A program made the translations under genes and the position numbers. A stretch of DNA of 47,196 bases from Planktotalea frisia (GTDB taxonomy: Bacteria; Pseudomonadota; Alphaproteobacteria; Rhodobacterales; Rhodobacteraceae). The stretch is taken from assembly GCF_001890925.1 (NCBI RefSeq), contig NZ_MLCB01000101.1:1-47196 (forward strand). The letters run 5' to 3'. The notes beneath the pieces are model-generated. The model was given only the letters and a program-made list of their open reading frames with translations, made no database searches and was not told the origin of the DNA. Shown here one piece after another: positions 18,791-29,087 of the stretch. Within the stretch, counting starts at the first letter, position 1. Every line of letters begins with the position of its first letter.

Positions 18791-19411
18791 ATGCGACGCA
18801 TTTTTTTGTCCCTAATACTGTCCTTGATGGCTTTGCCCGTCTCTGCGGAGGCGGTTTCGCGTGAGTTATCCGCGATGATCGAGCGCGATGAGACCGCTAT
18901 AAAGCGTTTGTCCAAGGCGCGGGTAGATGCACTTTTTCGTCGCGTGAGTACGGGTAGCGTAGGCTCTATCCAATACACGCGCAGTTTTCTCGATGCGTTG
19001 CCTGCGGCGCAGGGCGGAAAACACTTGAATTGTTTGTCAGAGGCGCTCTATTTCGAAGCGCGGGGCGAGACGATCAAAGGTCAATTTGCTGTTGCGGAAG
19101 TGATAATGAACCGCGTCGCGAGTTCGCGCTATCCTGACAGTGTGTGTGGCGTGATCAATCAGGGAACGGGTCGGAAATTCGCGTGTCAGTTCACCTATAC
19201 ATGCGATGGACGTGCTGAGGTAATCACCGAGAAGTCCAATTATGCACGCTTGCGCAAGATCGCAAAGCTCTCGATGTCTGATCTGCCAAAGACACTGACC
19301 AAAGGCGCGACGCATTACCATACGACCGCGGTAAAGCCGAAATGGAGCCGCGTTTTCCCGCGTACTGCAAAAATTGGGGTACATCTCTTCTACCGCGAAC
19401 CACGCGCGTGA
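18791..19411 (+). CDS. cell wall hydrolase (SleB-like)
   Basis: A 206-residue exported protein: signal peptide at residues 1-20 (cut near VSA), a helical stretch, then a Hydrolase_2/SleB-type domain from about residue 78. The catalytic glutamate is likely E84 in [13 protein letters not shown], followed by [17 protein letters not shown], and CQFTYTCDG, all typical of this family of lytic glucosaminidase-like enzymes that cleave peptidoglycan. In non-spore formers it presumably acts in wall remodelling. No ribosome site is strong; the AGAG at 18782-18785 is usable. It stands alone, with folB 37 bases downstream. Confidence 0.9.
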   Translation: MRRIFLSLILSLMALPVSAEAVSRELSAMIERDETAIKRLSKARVDALFRRVSTGSVGSIQYTRSFLDALPAAQGGKHLNCLSEALYFEARGETIKGQFAVAEVIMNRVASSRYPDSVCGVINQGTGRKFACQFTYTCDGRAEVITEKSNYARLRKIAKLSMSDLPKTLTKGATHYHTTAVKPKWSRVFPRTAKIGVHLFYREPRA

Positions 19412-19448
19412 GCCGCAATTAATCGCTGAGCGACGCAGAAAGTATGAC

Positions 19449-20369
19449 ATGGCAGACGAAGTAAAACATGCTTTCGAGCATCCGCTCGAACGCTCTTTGG
19501 CGTCTGCGCAAGACCCCGCGTTGGATCGCATTTCACTGCGTGACCACATAGTCGCCGTCGAGATTGGAGCGTTCCAAGCAGAACGCGATATGACCCAGCG
19601 CATTAGCTTTAACGTCGTTGTCGAAGTACGTCACGCCGCCAAGGATTTGGGCGACGATGTTGACTTGATCCTCTCATACGACCGCGTGACCGAAGCGATA
19701 GACATCGAACTTGCCGCTGAACGTTTGAACCTGCTCGAAACTTTGGCCGAACGCGTCGCGGATCGCATTTTGAAAGAGCCGCAAGCCGAGCGTGTGTTTG
19801 TCCGGATCGAAAAACTAGATCGCGGGGGCGGTGCACTCGGTGTCGAAATTGTACGCGCTATGTCTGACGTCTCATCCGCGGCGTCTGCGAGTGACGCCGC
19901 TTTGAATGCACGGGTCGTTTTTTTGAGCGAAGCGGCGATGTCTTCACGAAATGTTTCGAATTGGATAGATCAGCTAACGAAAACGCAGGTGCCTTTGGTG
20001 CTTGTCGTTCCACCTGCGCGATCTGATTTGAGCGCGCGAACACGCCTTGCAAAGGCACAGGTAACGCTGCTTGCAATGGAGCAAAACGCGTGGATTTTCG
20101 CGGCGACAGAGCCGCGTTGCGCGGTCGTTGAAACCCGCACAGAGCTCGATTGGGCCTGTAAAAACAAGCAAATTAGCGTTTGGGCACCGCAGAAATTTGT
20201 GATGGACGCAGTCGAAAGTCCTTTGCACTTGGTGGACGATCCGGTCGCCCTTGCTGATTGGTTCTGCTCGCAAATCGGGGCGCTCGAGTTGGTCGTTGTG
20301 GGCGAAGAGTTGCCGACGTCGCCCATGTCCCTCTGCCGCGCCGTCGCGGTTGAGAGCGAAGCAATATAA
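19449..20369 (+). CDS. folB: dihydroneopterin aldolase with C-terminal extension
   Basis: FolB converts 7,8-dihydroneopterin to 6-hydroxymethyl-dihydropterin in folate synthesis. Residues about 30-140 form the aldolase unit (RISLRDHIVAVEIGAFQAERD, DLILSYDRVTEAID, LNLLETLAERVADRIL, VFVRIEKLDR). A further 165 residues follow that do not belong to the normal 120-residue enzyme. Their pattern of short strands and the motif HLVDDPVALADWF is reminiscent of an amino-acid-kinase-like fold, but this is a guess. The extended form is usual in Rhodobacteraceae as far as I recall. The chosen ATG at 19449 follows a weak AGAAAG site. folP starts 37 bases later, and glmM overlaps it. Confidence 0.9.
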   Translation: MADEVKHAFEHPLERSLASAQDPALDRISLRDHIVAVEIGAFQAERDMTQRISFNVVVEVRHAAKDLGDDVDLILSYDRVTEAIDIELAAERLNLLETLAERVADRILKEPQAERVFVRIEKLDRGGGALGVEIVRAMSDVSSAASASDAALNARVVFLSEAAMSSRNVSNWIDQLTKTQVPLVLVVPPARSDLSARTRLAKAQVTLLAMEQNAWIFAATEPRCAVVETRTELDWACKNKQISVWAPQKFVMDAVESPLHLVDDPVALADWFCSQIGALELVVVGEELPTSPMSLCRAVAVESEAI

Positions 20370-20406
20370 ACTGATCACGTACAGTTTAGAATGATAAGCC
20401 AATATA

Positions 20407-21420
20407 ATGACTGACTATTTCAGACCACTTGCGCAGCTGTCTGCCGTGCGCCCAGAAGGGGCGATGACGCTTGCAGGAACGCAAAGTTGGTTTACGCACG
20501 TCGAACATTTTGTGCGCGGTCGGTCGTCTGCGATCCTTCCTGCGCATGATACTCCGCAAGAGTGGCGTGATGCTGTTCGCGCGCCGCGCGCCTCGATTGC
20601 TGGGCTGGATATGTCAAAGCCGGTCATCATGGGCATTCTGAATGTGACACCCGACAGCTTTTCCGATGGTGGCCGGCACAATTCACCAAAGCTGGCGTTA
20701 AGCCTCGCACAACAGATGGTCAAAGATGGCGCGCATTTGCTCGACATTGGTGGCGAAAGCACGCGTCCGGGGGCTGTCGAAGTGCCTTTTGAAGCAGAAA
20801 TCGCGCGCACGGTTCCAGTGATCGAAGCGATCCGCACCACTATCGAGACACCCATTTCAATCGATACGCGCAAGGCGCGCGTGGCTCATGCCGCATTGGA
20901 AGCGGGTGCAAATATTGTAAATGACGTCTCTGGCTTCAAGTTTGACCCTGATCTCGCGCCCTTGTGTGCTACGACCTCTGCACCCGTGTGTTTAATGCAC
21001 GCGCAGGGGCTGCCTGAAACGATGCAAAAAGCACCCCATTACGAGGATGTGCTTCTCGACGTATATGATTTCTTGGCCGAACAAATCGCGCTTGCGGTAA
21101 GCTATGGCGTGCGCCGTGGTCAGATCATTGTTGACCCCGGTCTTGGATTTGGCAAAACGCAGGCGCACAACCTTGCGCTGATCAAAGGTCTGTCACTGTT
21201 TCACGGTCTTGGATGCCCTGTTTTATTAGGGGCTTCGCGAAAAGGGTTTATCCGTGATATAGGGCAAGCACCAAACGCTGAAGAACGCGCGCCCGGCTCA
21301 ATCGCAGTCGCATTGGCAGCAGTGGTGCAAGGCGTGCAGGTTTTACGAGTTCACGATGTTTCGCAGACACGACAAGCGCTCGCCTTATTTCAGGCGGCGA
21401 CAATAGGAGTTGATTTATGA
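20407..21420 (+). CDS. folP: dihydropteroate synthase
   Basis: FolP condenses 6-hydroxymethyl-dihydropterin pyrophosphate with p-aminobenzoate. The 337-residue product has the TIM-barrel signatures [15 protein letters not shown] (from about residue 77), [13 protein letters not shown] and [12 protein letters not shown], with [12 protein letters not shown] and GASRKGFI toward the C-terminus. An N-terminal extension of about 70 residues precedes the core, common in this order. It lies between folB and glmM, and its stop overlaps the glmM ATG by four bases, so it shares their transcript. Confidence 0.96.
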   Translation: MTDYFRPLAQLSAVRPEGAMTLAGTQSWFTHVEHFVRGRSSAILPAHDTPQEWRDAVRAPRASIAGLDMSKPVIMGILNVTPDSFSDGGRHNSPKLALSLAQQMVKDGAHLLDIGGESTRPGAVEVPFEAEIARTVPVIEAIRTTIETPISIDTRKARVAHAALEAGANIVNDVSGFKFDPDLAPLCATTSAPVCLMHAQGLPETMQKAPHYEDVLLDVYDFLAEQIALAVSYGVRRGQIIVDPGLGFGKTQAHNLALIKGLSLFHGLGCPVLLGASRKGFIRDIGQAPNAEERAPGSIAVALAAVVQGVQVLRVHDVSQTRQALALFQAATIGVDL

Positions 21421-22766
21421 CACGTAAATTATTTGGAACAGACGGCGTGCGTGGCACAGCCAACACATATCCAATGACCGCTGAAATGGCGCTGCGTATT
21501 GGCGCGGCGGCAGGCATTTATTTCCGACGCAATCAAGCAAATGTACACCGCGTGGTGATCGGCAAAGACACGCGCCGCTCCGGCTATATGCTGGAAAGTG
21601 CGCTGACCGCTGGTTTGACATCAACGGGGATGACGGTCTTTTTGATGGGCCCGATCCCGACACCCGCCGTGGGAATGTTGACACCATCCATGCGCGCAGA
21701 TGTGGGGATTATGATCTCGGCGAGCCATAACCCCCATGAAGATAATGGTATCAAGTTCTTTGGCCCTGATGGTTTCAAGCTCTCGGACGAGGCGGAGATG
21801 GAGATCGAAGCACTCGTTGAATCGGGCGTCGATCTGGTTGAGCCGATGAAGATTGGCCGTACGCGCCACATCTATGATGGTCGCTCGCGCTACAATGAAC
21901 GTGTGAAGGCGGCGTTCCCCAATGAGTTGTCGCTCGATGGTATGAAGGTTGTGATCGATTGCGCCAACGGTGCCGCGTACCGCGCGGCCCCCGAAGTTCT
22001 TTGGGAACTCGGCGCAGAGGTTATTCCAGTGGGCGTTGCGCCAAACGGTTATAATATCAATGAAAATTGCGGCTCTACCAAACCGATGACGGCGTCTGAA
22101 GCGGTGATCGCCCATGGCGCTGACGTGGGTATTTGTCTTGATGGCGATGCGGATCGTTGCTTGATCTTGGATGAGACAGGCAAGGTCGCTGATGGTGATC
22201 AATTCATGGGCCTTATTGCTGGCCGTTGGGCCGAAGAAGGGCGCTTGAACAAGAACACATTGGTCGCAACGGTTATGTCCAACCTTGGGCTTGAGCGCCA
22301 TTTGGAAAGCAAAGGTCTCAAGCTTGCGCGCACAGGTGTCGGTGATCGCTATGTCGTTGAAGAGATGCGTAAAAACGGTTTCAACTTAGGCGGTGAACAG
22401 TCTGGGCATATCGTTATGACGGATTATGCGACGACAGGTGATGGTCTTATGGCTGGGCTTCAGTTCTTGGGCGAATTGGCGCGGACTGGGCGCAAAGCGT
22501 CTGAACTCACCAATGTGTTCGATCCCGTGCCACAGATGCTGAAAAACGTACGCTATACCAACGGACAAGTGCCGCTCGAAGATGGAAAAGTGCTGTCTGT
22601 TATCGGTGGTGCAGAGCAAGAATTGATTGGCAAAGGGCGATTGCTTATCCGGAAATCCGGTACAGAGCCGCTGATCCGCGTGATGGCGGAATGCGAGGAT
22701 CCTGATTTGCTGAACGATGTTGTGGATCGCATCGTCGATGAGGTGGCGCGCGCAACGGCTGCTTAA
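21417..22766 (+). CDS. glmM: phosphoglucosamine mutase
   Basis: GlmM interconverts glucosamine-6- and -1-phosphate on the way to UDP-GlcNAc for peptidoglycan and LPS. The 449-residue protein starts [19 protein letters not shown], has the phospho-serine S103 in [12 protein letters not shown], the metal loop DGDADR, the sugar-binding GGEQSGH and the C-terminal phosphate-binding [12 protein letters not shown]. Length is standard. It overlaps folP by ATGA, the usual folP-glmM order. Its TAA interlocks with the stop of the convergent DMT gene. Confidence 0.97.
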   Translation: MTRKLFGTDGVRGTANTYPMTAEMALRIGAAAGIYFRRNQANVHRVVIGKDTRRSGYMLESALTAGLTSTGMTVFLMGPIPTPAVGMLTPSMRADVGIMISASHNPHEDNGIKFFGPDGFKLSDEAEMEIEALVESGVDLVEPMKIGRTRHIYDGRSRYNERVKAAFPNELSLDGMKVVIDCANGAAYRAAPEVLWELGAEVIPVGVAPNGYNINENCGSTKPMTASEAVIAHGADVGICLDGDADRCLILDETGKVADGDQFMGLIAGRWAEEGRLNKNTLVATVMSNLGLERHLESKGLKLARTGVGDRYVVEEMRKNGFNLGGEQSGHIVMTDYATTGDGLMAGLQFLGELARTGRKASELTNVFDPVPQMLKNVRYTNGQVPLEDGKVLSVIGGAEQELIGKGRLLIRKSGTEPLIRVMAECEDPDLLNDVVDRIVDEVARATAA

Positions 22767-23689
22767 CCTTTGCGCAAAGCTGCCAAGATGGCGCGGCTTT
22801 GCGTGATAAAAATTCCCACAAGAATAAGGGCCAGCGCAGTGTATAACTGCGCTGGCAGATCTTCCCGCAGCAAGATCACACCGAATATGACAGACCAGAC
22901 TGGCACCATATAGCTCGTGATGTTCATGAACAGTGACCCGGCGGTGGTGATCACACGGACACGGATCAGAGCACCGATCGCCGTAGGAAAAAGAGCTGCA
23001 TAAAGAACTGCAAGACTTGCAGACATCGGGAAGTTGTCGGGCCAACCTTCGGTGAGCAAAGCCAAAGGAACGACTAAGATCGCCGCCACCGTCAAAGTCC
23101 CCGAGGCAAGCGCAATGGGCGGCATTTTGGGTGCGCGACGTGTCAGGATTGACCCGATTGCATAGCCGCAGGCACTACCGATGCAAGCTATCCGGCCCCA
23201 AAAAACCAAATCACTATCACTACTTTCAAACGCCCCCGGTCCAACGAGCATCGAAATGCCGATGAAGCCAATAATCATACCGATGACGCGACGCGGTCCG
23301 ATGCCTTCTTCTGGCGAAAAGATGTAGACCAGTGGAAGCACAATCAACGGAACCGTAGTCATCGCGACCCCGGCAAAAGCGCTGGGTACGTGCTGTTGAC
23401 CCCAAGTGAGCAAGAGCATGGGCATCGCAAATGCAATTGCGCCGATCGCGATGACAAACGGCCAGCCACGAGATTTATGAATAGTTGTAATGGGTTGACC
23501 CATAAGAAAGCCGAGGGCATTCAGAATGATTGCGCCAAGCGCAAGGCGTGCACCTGCGACAGTCTGTGGGCCAAACCCTTCAAGTGATAAGCTCATCGCC
23601 ATAAAGGCGGATCCCCAAATTATCCCGAGAAAGATGATCAGGAGCCAGTTAATAAAGCCGGGATTGTCGGGGGTGGGGGCATTGCTCAT
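22763..23689 (-). CDS. DMT superfamily (EamA) transporter
   Basis: A 308-residue membrane protein with ten predicted hydrophobic helices in two EamA repeats. [17 protein letters not shown] in the first helix, [21 protein letters not shown] and the C-terminal [24 protein letters not shown] are typical of drug/metabolite exporters. The substrate is unknown. It differs clearly from the DMT gene at 1992, which belongs to another branch. The start is uncertain: ATG at 23689 lacks a clear ribosome site, and a TTG lies two codons upstream. It lies downstream of ilvC on the same strand but beyond a strong terminator. Confidence 0.87.
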   Translation of the reverse strand: MSNAPTPDNPGFINWLLIIFLGIIWGSAFMAMSLSLEGFGPQTVAGARLALGAIILNALGFLMGQPITTIHKSRGWPFVIAIGAIAFAMPMLLLTWGQQHVPSAFAGVAMTTVPLIVLPLVYIFSPEEGIGPRRVIGMIIGFIGISMLVGPGAFESSDSDLVFWGRIACIGSACGYAIGSILTRRAPKMPPIALASGTLTVAAILVVPLALLTEGWPDNFPMSASLAVLYAALFPTAIGALIRVRVITTAGSLFMNITSYMVPVWSVIFGVILLREDLPAQLYTALALILVGIFITQSRAILAALRKG

Positions 23690-23701
23690 GCGCAAAAGAA
23701 A

Positions 23702-23725
23702 TGACCCCAGCCGAGGCCGGGGTCA
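23702..23725 (-). terminator. Rho-independent terminator after ilvC
   Basis: TGACCCC and GGGGTCA arms enclose a second GCC/GGC stem. Read on the minus strand the hairpin is followed by ATTTCTTTT. It sits 30 bases after the ilvC stop and just before the DMT gene start. Confidence 0.85.
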
Positions 23726-23755
23726 ATCTAAGAATTGTATCGAATTTAGAAGCGC

Positions 23756-24802
<1,047 letters not shown>

Positions 24803-24864
24803 TCAAGTATTGGCGCTAATCTACGCTGAATGTGGCGTTGAACTTTCCGAAAAGCATAGGTAAG

Positions 24865-24894
24865 CACCAATAATCGAATTTTTCATTCACCAAT
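24865..24894. promoter_or_regulatory. candidate Lrp-type operator between ilvC and lrp-like gene
   Basis: CACCAAT occurs twice (24865-24871 and 24888-24894), 23 bases apart, with an AT-rich inverted repeat GAAT-N5-ATTC between them (24876-24888). The site lies in the 137-base divergent intergenic region. Lrp-family sites are often weakly symmetric AT-rich elements, so this is a candidate only. Confidence 0.35.
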
Positions 24895-24915
24895 TCAACA
24901 AATATGAGATATTTC

Positions 24916-25371
24916 ATGCTTGATGATGTCGATCGACGCATATTGCGACAAATGCAGGCTGCGCCCGAGTTGGCAAATGCAGAGCTCGCCGCGCGCTGTG
25001 ATCTCACCAGCGCGACCTGCTATCGTCGGATCGAGAAAATGCAGGCGAGTGGTGTTTTGGGTGGTCAGCAAGCTGTCATTGACTGGCAAGCGCTTGGGTA
25101 CGCGGTTGAAGTGAGTTTGCGCATTACTCTCGATAAAACGCAAACCCGTGCATTTGATGACTTCATAGAAGCTGCACGCGAGGTACGACACGTCATCGAA
25201 ATCCAAACGTTCTTAGGCCGCGTAGATGTGCGCCTTTCCGTAATCGCACGCGATATGAGCCATTATCAGCAGATCTACCGCGAACAAATCCTAAGCCTGC
25301 CGCATATCGCAGACATTGAAGCGTTGATGCATGTGGCGCGCATCAAGCAGAGCGAAGGCTTACCCCTGTGA
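24916..25371 (+). CDS. Lrp/AsnC family regulator (first of a pair)
   Basis: A 151-residue regulator: N-terminal winged helix-turn-helix (LDDVDRRILRQM, ANAELAARCDLTSATCYRRIEKMQASGVL) and a C-terminal RAM/ligand-binding domain from about residue 65 (VEVSLRITLDKT, VIEIQTFLGRVDVRLSVIARDM). These proteins bind amino acids and form octamers or dimers. The ATG at 24916 has GAGA 6 bases upstream; an ATG four codons earlier (24904) is the alternative. It is divergent from ilvC and overlaps the second regulator by four bases. Confidence 0.9.
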   Translation: MLDDVDRRILRQMQAAPELANAELAARCDLTSATCYRRIEKMQASGVLGGQQAVIDWQALGYAVEVSLRITLDKTQTRAFDDFIEAAREVRHVIEIQTFLGRVDVRLSVIARDMSHYQQIYREQILSLPHIADIEALMHVARIKQSEGLPL

Positions 25372-25838
25372 TCGAACCCGTGATTGATCTCGATGACATT
25401 GACCGCAAGATTTTGCGTGCTTTGGCGGAGGACGCCACGCTTGGGGCGGGGGCTCTGGGGCGCCGTTTTGATATGTCGCAACCCGCGATGTGGCGACGGG
25501 TGAAACGTTTGCAAGATGCGGGTGCATTTCGGGCAAGGCGGTTGGTTTTGGACCATGAAAAGCTGGGCTTTGGGGTTACCGTTTTCCTCGGGGTGAAGCT
25601 TGCGACCAAAGGTCGTGTCAGCCTTGAGGATTTCGAGCGCGCCGTCAGTGCCATTCCCGAAGTGCAAACGATTGAGCATGTGCTTGGCATGTATGACTAC
25701 CGTTTGCGCGTTGTGGCGCGTGATATCCCCGATTTTGAACGTGTTCTGCGTCGCCGTATTATGACATTGCCCGGTGCTGGGGATGTGGAAGCGAATGTAT
25801 TATTGAGCGAAGAACGCAGGCCTGGCCCGCTGGGGTAG
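25368..25838 (+). CDS. Lrp/AsnC family regulator (second of a pair)
   Basis: A 156-residue protein of the same family: winged helix (DLDDIDRKILRALAED, MSQPAMWRRVKRLQDAG) and RAM domain (FGVTVFLGVKLATKG, VQTIEHVLGMYDYRLRVVARDI). It starts with GTG overlapping the first gene's TGA, so the two are translationally coupled. The paralogs are clearly diverged, especially in the recognition helix (SATCYRRIEK against QPAMWRRVKR), so they may see different sites or form a mixed oligomer. The class-V aminotransferase begins 76 bases downstream. Confidence 0.9.
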   Translation: MIEPVIDLDDIDRKILRALAEDATLGAGALGRRFDMSQPAMWRRVKRLQDAGAFRARRLVLDHEKLGFGVTVFLGVKLATKGRVSLEDFERAVSAIPEVQTIEHVLGMYDYRLRVVARDIPDFERVLRRRIMTLPGAGDVEANVLLSEERRPGPLG

Positions 25839-25914
25839 GGCTGTATGCAAAGGTAGACTTTGCCAATTGCGCGCAGAGACGTTAGCAAAGCCGTAACAGT
25901 TTCGGAGATAGAAT

Positions 25915-27042
25915 ATGCCTGCATTGCTCGACACAATTGATCCCAACGGCCTTGAAGAATTCTCGGTCGTGTTCACAGACCGCTCGCTCAATTCCATGAG
26001 CGGTGCGTTTCAAGGCGTGATGAATGACATCTCGTCCATGTTGAAAGACGTCTACAAGGCCGACGCTGTTGCGTTGATCCCAGGTGGCGGATCTTACGGC
26101 ATGGAGGCGGTTGCGCGTCAATTCGCTCGCGGTACGGATGTACTGGTCGTACGCAACGGGTGGTTTTCATATCGTTGGAGCCAGATCATTGAAACTGGCG
26201 GATTAACCCAGAGCTGCACAGTGATGAAAGCGCGCCAGACTGGCAATGACACACGCGCACCCTTCGCGCCGGCACCGATAGACGAGGTCGTCGCGACGAT
26301 CCGTTCTGAAAAGCCAGCGATTGTATTCGCGCCACACGTTGAAACATCCGCGGGTGTGATCCTGCCGGATGAGTATGTCACGGCTTTGGCCGCCGCTGCG
26401 CATGAAGTGGGCGCGTTGATGGTGCTCGATTGTATCGCATCGGGGTGTGCCTGGATCGACATGAAGGCGACGGGGGTGGACGTGTTGATTTCCGCACCGC
26501 AAAAGGGATGGTCAGCATCACCGTCTGCGGGACTTGTGATGATGTCTGCGCGTGCAGTGGCGCGTTTGGATGAAACAACATCCGACAGTTTCGCGATTGA
26601 TCTCAAGAAATGGTATCAGATCATGCAGGCCTATGAGAACGGTGGTCATGCGTATCATGCGACCATGCCAACCGATGCGCTGCGTGCGTTCCGCGATACG
26701 ATGTTGGAAACCAAAGAGTACGGTTTTGACAAATTGCAGGCCGCGCAATGGCAGCTTGGCAACGAGGTTCGTGCGTATCTCAAGGGCAAAGGAATAACAT
26801 CTGTTGCCGCAGATGGCTTCGGTGCGCCAGGCGTTGTCGTCAGCTACACGGATGATCCCGCAATTCAAAACGGCAGTAAGTTTTCTGCGCTTGGAATGCA
26901 GATCGCGGCGGGTGTTCCGCTGCAATGCGATGAGCCGGATGATTTTCGTACGTTCCGTTTAGGGCTGTTTGGTTTGGACAAGCTTTATGATGTGGATGGG
27001 ACGATGACGCGTTTGACCAAAGTGTTAGATCAGGTTTTGTGA
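25915..27042 (+). CDS. class-V aminotransferase
   Basis: A 375-residue PLP-dependent aminotransferase of the alanine/serine-glyoxylate type. IPGGGSYGMEAVARQF near the N-terminus binds cofactor phosphate, HVETSAGVILPDEY and LDCIASGCAWIDMKATGVDVL are core segments, and the PLP lysine is K197 in SAPQKGWSASPSAGL. The amino donor and acceptor are not known. Its place downstream of two Lrp-type sensors and near ilvC suggests amino-acid turnover. GAGATAG precedes the ATG by about 5 bases. It is not fused or truncated. Confidence 0.9.
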   Translation: MPALLDTIDPNGLEEFSVVFTDRSLNSMSGAFQGVMNDISSMLKDVYKADAVALIPGGGSYGMEAVARQFARGTDVLVVRNGWFSYRWSQIIETGGLTQSCTVMKARQTGNDTRAPFAPAPIDEVVATIRSEKPAIVFAPHVETSAGVILPDEYVTALAAAAHEVGALMVLDCIASGCAWIDMKATGVDVLISAPQKGWSASPSAGLVMMSARAVARLDETTSDSFAIDLKKWYQIMQAYENGGHAYHATMPTDALRAFRDTMLETKEYGFDKLQAAQWQLGNEVRAYLKGKGITSVAADGFGAPGVVVSYTDDPAIQNGSKFSALGMQIAAGVPLQCDEPDDFRTFRLGLFGLDKLYDVDGTMTRLTKVLDQVL

Positions 27043-27050
27043 AGGTGATC

Positions 27051-27078
27051 GTAGGGTGCGTGAAACCATGCACCTTAC
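27051..27078. terminator. hairpin between convergent genes
   Basis: GTAGGGTGC (27051-27059) pairs with GCACCTTAC (27070-27078) with one mismatch, between the ends of the aminotransferase (plus) and the hydroxylase (minus). No T-run follows on either strand, so it is a weak terminator candidate. Confidence 0.45.
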
Positions 27079-28272
27079 TTACCCATTTGCACCAAGACCC
27101 ATCTGCATGATTGATTTTCGCAAAGGCGCGAAGCTGTAGAGTGCATTTAACCCTGCTGCGCGGGCATCGCGCAGAGGGGCGGCGCTGAGCATAGAGGTCT
27201 GATTAAGCAAAGTTATTCCAGCTTCACGTAGGCGAATATCGTTGAACCGCGCTTTGTGAAACGCATCCAACATCGCGGCATCGCCCAGACCTTCAGGGCG
27301 CGCGATGGCCAAGTCTCGCAAGGCGCGAATGTCGCTGAGCGACATGTTCAAACCCTGAGCACCGATAGGGGGCAGTACATGCGCTGCCTCAGCAATAAGG
27401 GCCAAACGCTCACTGCTGAGACGGTCAGCATGTTGACTGATAATCGGCCAAATCGTGCGCTGGGAGGCCAGTTTGAGCAACCCCAAAACCCCACAAGAAC
27501 GCGTGTTCATTGCTACTTCAAACGAATCCTCGCTCATTTCGTAGAGCGCTTTTGCTTTTGGCCCTTCCTCCATCCAGACAATTGCTGAACTTGGACGGCC
27601 CTCATGATCAGGCAGCGGCACCAGTGTGAAAGGACCACCCGTTCGATGTATTTCGGTTGATACGTTTTCATGAGGCGTCTCGTGTGTAACCGCAAAAGCG
27701 AGTGCTTTCTGACCAAAACGCGTGGTGCTTACGTTAATGCCAGCCGCCTCCCGCATGGGGGATCCACGTCCGTCGGCAGCGATCACCAGGCGCGCTGAAA
27801 CGCGTGTACTATCGCTGAGACCAACGCGTGCTTCGGCGGTGCGGGTGAACAATGTGCGTGCGCCAACGCCTGTCTTATAGGTCACATTGGGTAAGGTTTC
27901 TAAATGCGCAGCCATTTCTCGGCGCAGCAACCAATTGGGCAGATTCCACCCAAACGGATGGTCAGAGATATCTGCGGCGTCAAATTCTTTCGACATACGC
28001 GCTTCGGGTTCAGGACCGCCTGCGTCGATAATGCGCATAATTTGCAAAGGCTGCGCATGCGGAGCAAGGCGGGTCCAAAGTCCAACCTCTTCAAGCAACG
28101 CGCGCGCGGGCTGCAAAAACGCAGTGCTGCGCAGATCTGCGCCTTGGGCATCACGGACGGTGATAGGTTTTGCCGGATCAACACAAATCACATTAAACCC
28201 TGCTTGAGCAAAGGCCGCTGTTGCTGTTAGCCCCGCGATTCCGCCACCTGAAACGAGTATATCGTGATCCAT
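27079..28272 (-). CDS. UbiH/UbiF/COQ6-family FAD hydroxylase
   Basis: A 397-residue flavoprotein monooxygenase of the family that hydroxylates the ubiquinone ring. It has GxGxxG at residues 9-14 (SGGGIAGLTA), the conserved VIAADGRGSPMREAAG motif near the middle, and a GD-type motif in modified form (EAAHVLPPIGAQGLNMSLSD). Which ring position it acts on cannot be told from sequence. GAGGG sits 5 bases before the ATG at 28272. The HAD-phosphatase gene lies upstream on the same strand 70 bases away, possibly one transcript. Confidence 0.9.
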   Translation of the reverse strand: MDHDILVSGGGIAGLTATAAFAQAGFNVICVDPAKPITVRDAQGADLRSTAFLQPARALLEEVGLWTRLAPHAQPLQIMRIIDAGGPEPEARMSKEFDAADISDHPFGWNLPNWLLRREMAAHLETLPNVTYKTGVGARTLFTRTAEARVGLSDSTRVSARLVIAADGRGSPMREAAGINVSTTRFGQKALAFAVTHETPHENVSTEIHRTGGPFTLVPLPDHEGRPSSAIVWMEEGPKAKALYEMSEDSFEVAMNTRSCGVLGLLKLASQRTIWPIISQHADRLSSERLALIAEAAHVLPPIGAQGLNMSLSDIRALRDLAIARPEGLGDAAMLDAFHKARFNDIRLREAGITLLNQTSMLSAAPLRDARAAGLNALYSFAPLRKSIMQMGLGANG

Positions 28273-28342
28273 AAGCACCCTCTTTCGTTACTCATACAGA
28301 TAGGGGATCAAAACAAATCTGCCATAGGCAAAACGCCGCAAG

Positions 28343-28990
28343 TTACGTTTGAACGCTTCGCAAAAACGCAGATAGGTCGTCTGTATGATGCTCGATATGT
28401 GGTTGGGGCAGTGGTTCTGGCGCGACATGTACGGTGCGCATGCCTAAGGAATGGGGCACCGATAGATTGCGTGGATCATCCTCAAACATCGCGGCAGTTT
28501 TGGGTGTCACACCACCGAGCGCAAAAACTTTGTCGAAGGCCGTAGCGTCTGGTTTGGGGTGAAAATCTGCATGCTCGACACCGTATACGGCATCAAATAG
28601 CCCCGACAGCCCGCGCGCTTCGAGCACATTTTGCGCGTAGGGTTCACAGCCGTTTGTGTAAACGATCTTACGGCCTGGCAATGTGCTAATAGCGTGGCGC
28701 AAATCGGGATCTGGTGAAAGTACCGTAAAATCAATGTCATGTACGTCAGTCAGATAAGGTGCCGGATCAACGTTGTGTTCGCGCATGAGCCCCGCCAATG
28801 TGGTGCCGTGCGTGCGCCAATAATGGCCCCTCAAATAGTCAGCCCGCTCTTGATCGACCCCAAGCGCGTCCATCACATAAGCGGTCATGCGCACTTCGAT
28901 TTGATCGAAAAGCGTCATGTGCGGGGGATAGAGCGTGTGATCGAGGTCGAACACCCAAGTGTCCACGTGAGAGAAATGTGCTTTGATCAT
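28343..28990 (-). CDS. HAD pyrimidine 5'-nucleotidase-like phosphatase
   Basis: A 215-residue HAD-superfamily protein close to the SDT1/pyrimidine 5'-nucleotidase group. Motif I is FDLDHTLYPP near residue 13, motif II is VYTNG, the lysine motif is HPKPDATAF and motif III is FEDDPRNL. These predict an Mg-dependent phosphomonoesterase in the cytoplasm, possibly acting on UMP/CMP. No ribosome-binding site is evident before the ATG at 28990. The start is divergent from the GntR-type gene, with 97 bases between. Confidence 0.88.
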   Translation of the reverse strand: MIKAHFSHVDTWVFDLDHTLYPPHMTLFDQIEVRMTAYVMDALGVDQERADYLRGHYWRTHGTTLAGLMREHNVDPAPYLTDVHDIDFTVLSPDPDLRHAISTLPGRKIVYTNGCEPYAQNVLEARGLSGLFDAVYGVEHADFHPKPDATAFDKVFALGGVTPKTAAMFEDDPRNLSVPHSLGMRTVHVAPEPLPQPHIEHHTDDLSAFLRSVQT

Positions 28991-29030
28991 GGGTGTGATG
29001 CTAGTGGGAATAGTCAAGCGTCACAACAGG

Positions 29031-29059
29031 TTGATCAAAAATGCTGCTGCGCATAGGAT
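29031..29059 (+). promoter_or_regulatory. candidate promoter of GntR gene
   Basis: TTGATC (29031-29036) and TAGGAT (29054-29059) with a 17-base spacer would start transcription about 20 bases before the AAGGA ribosome site of the GntR gene. Match is moderate. Confidence 0.4.
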
Positions 29060-29087
29060 TTATTCAAACCAGAACAAGGAAGTGACA

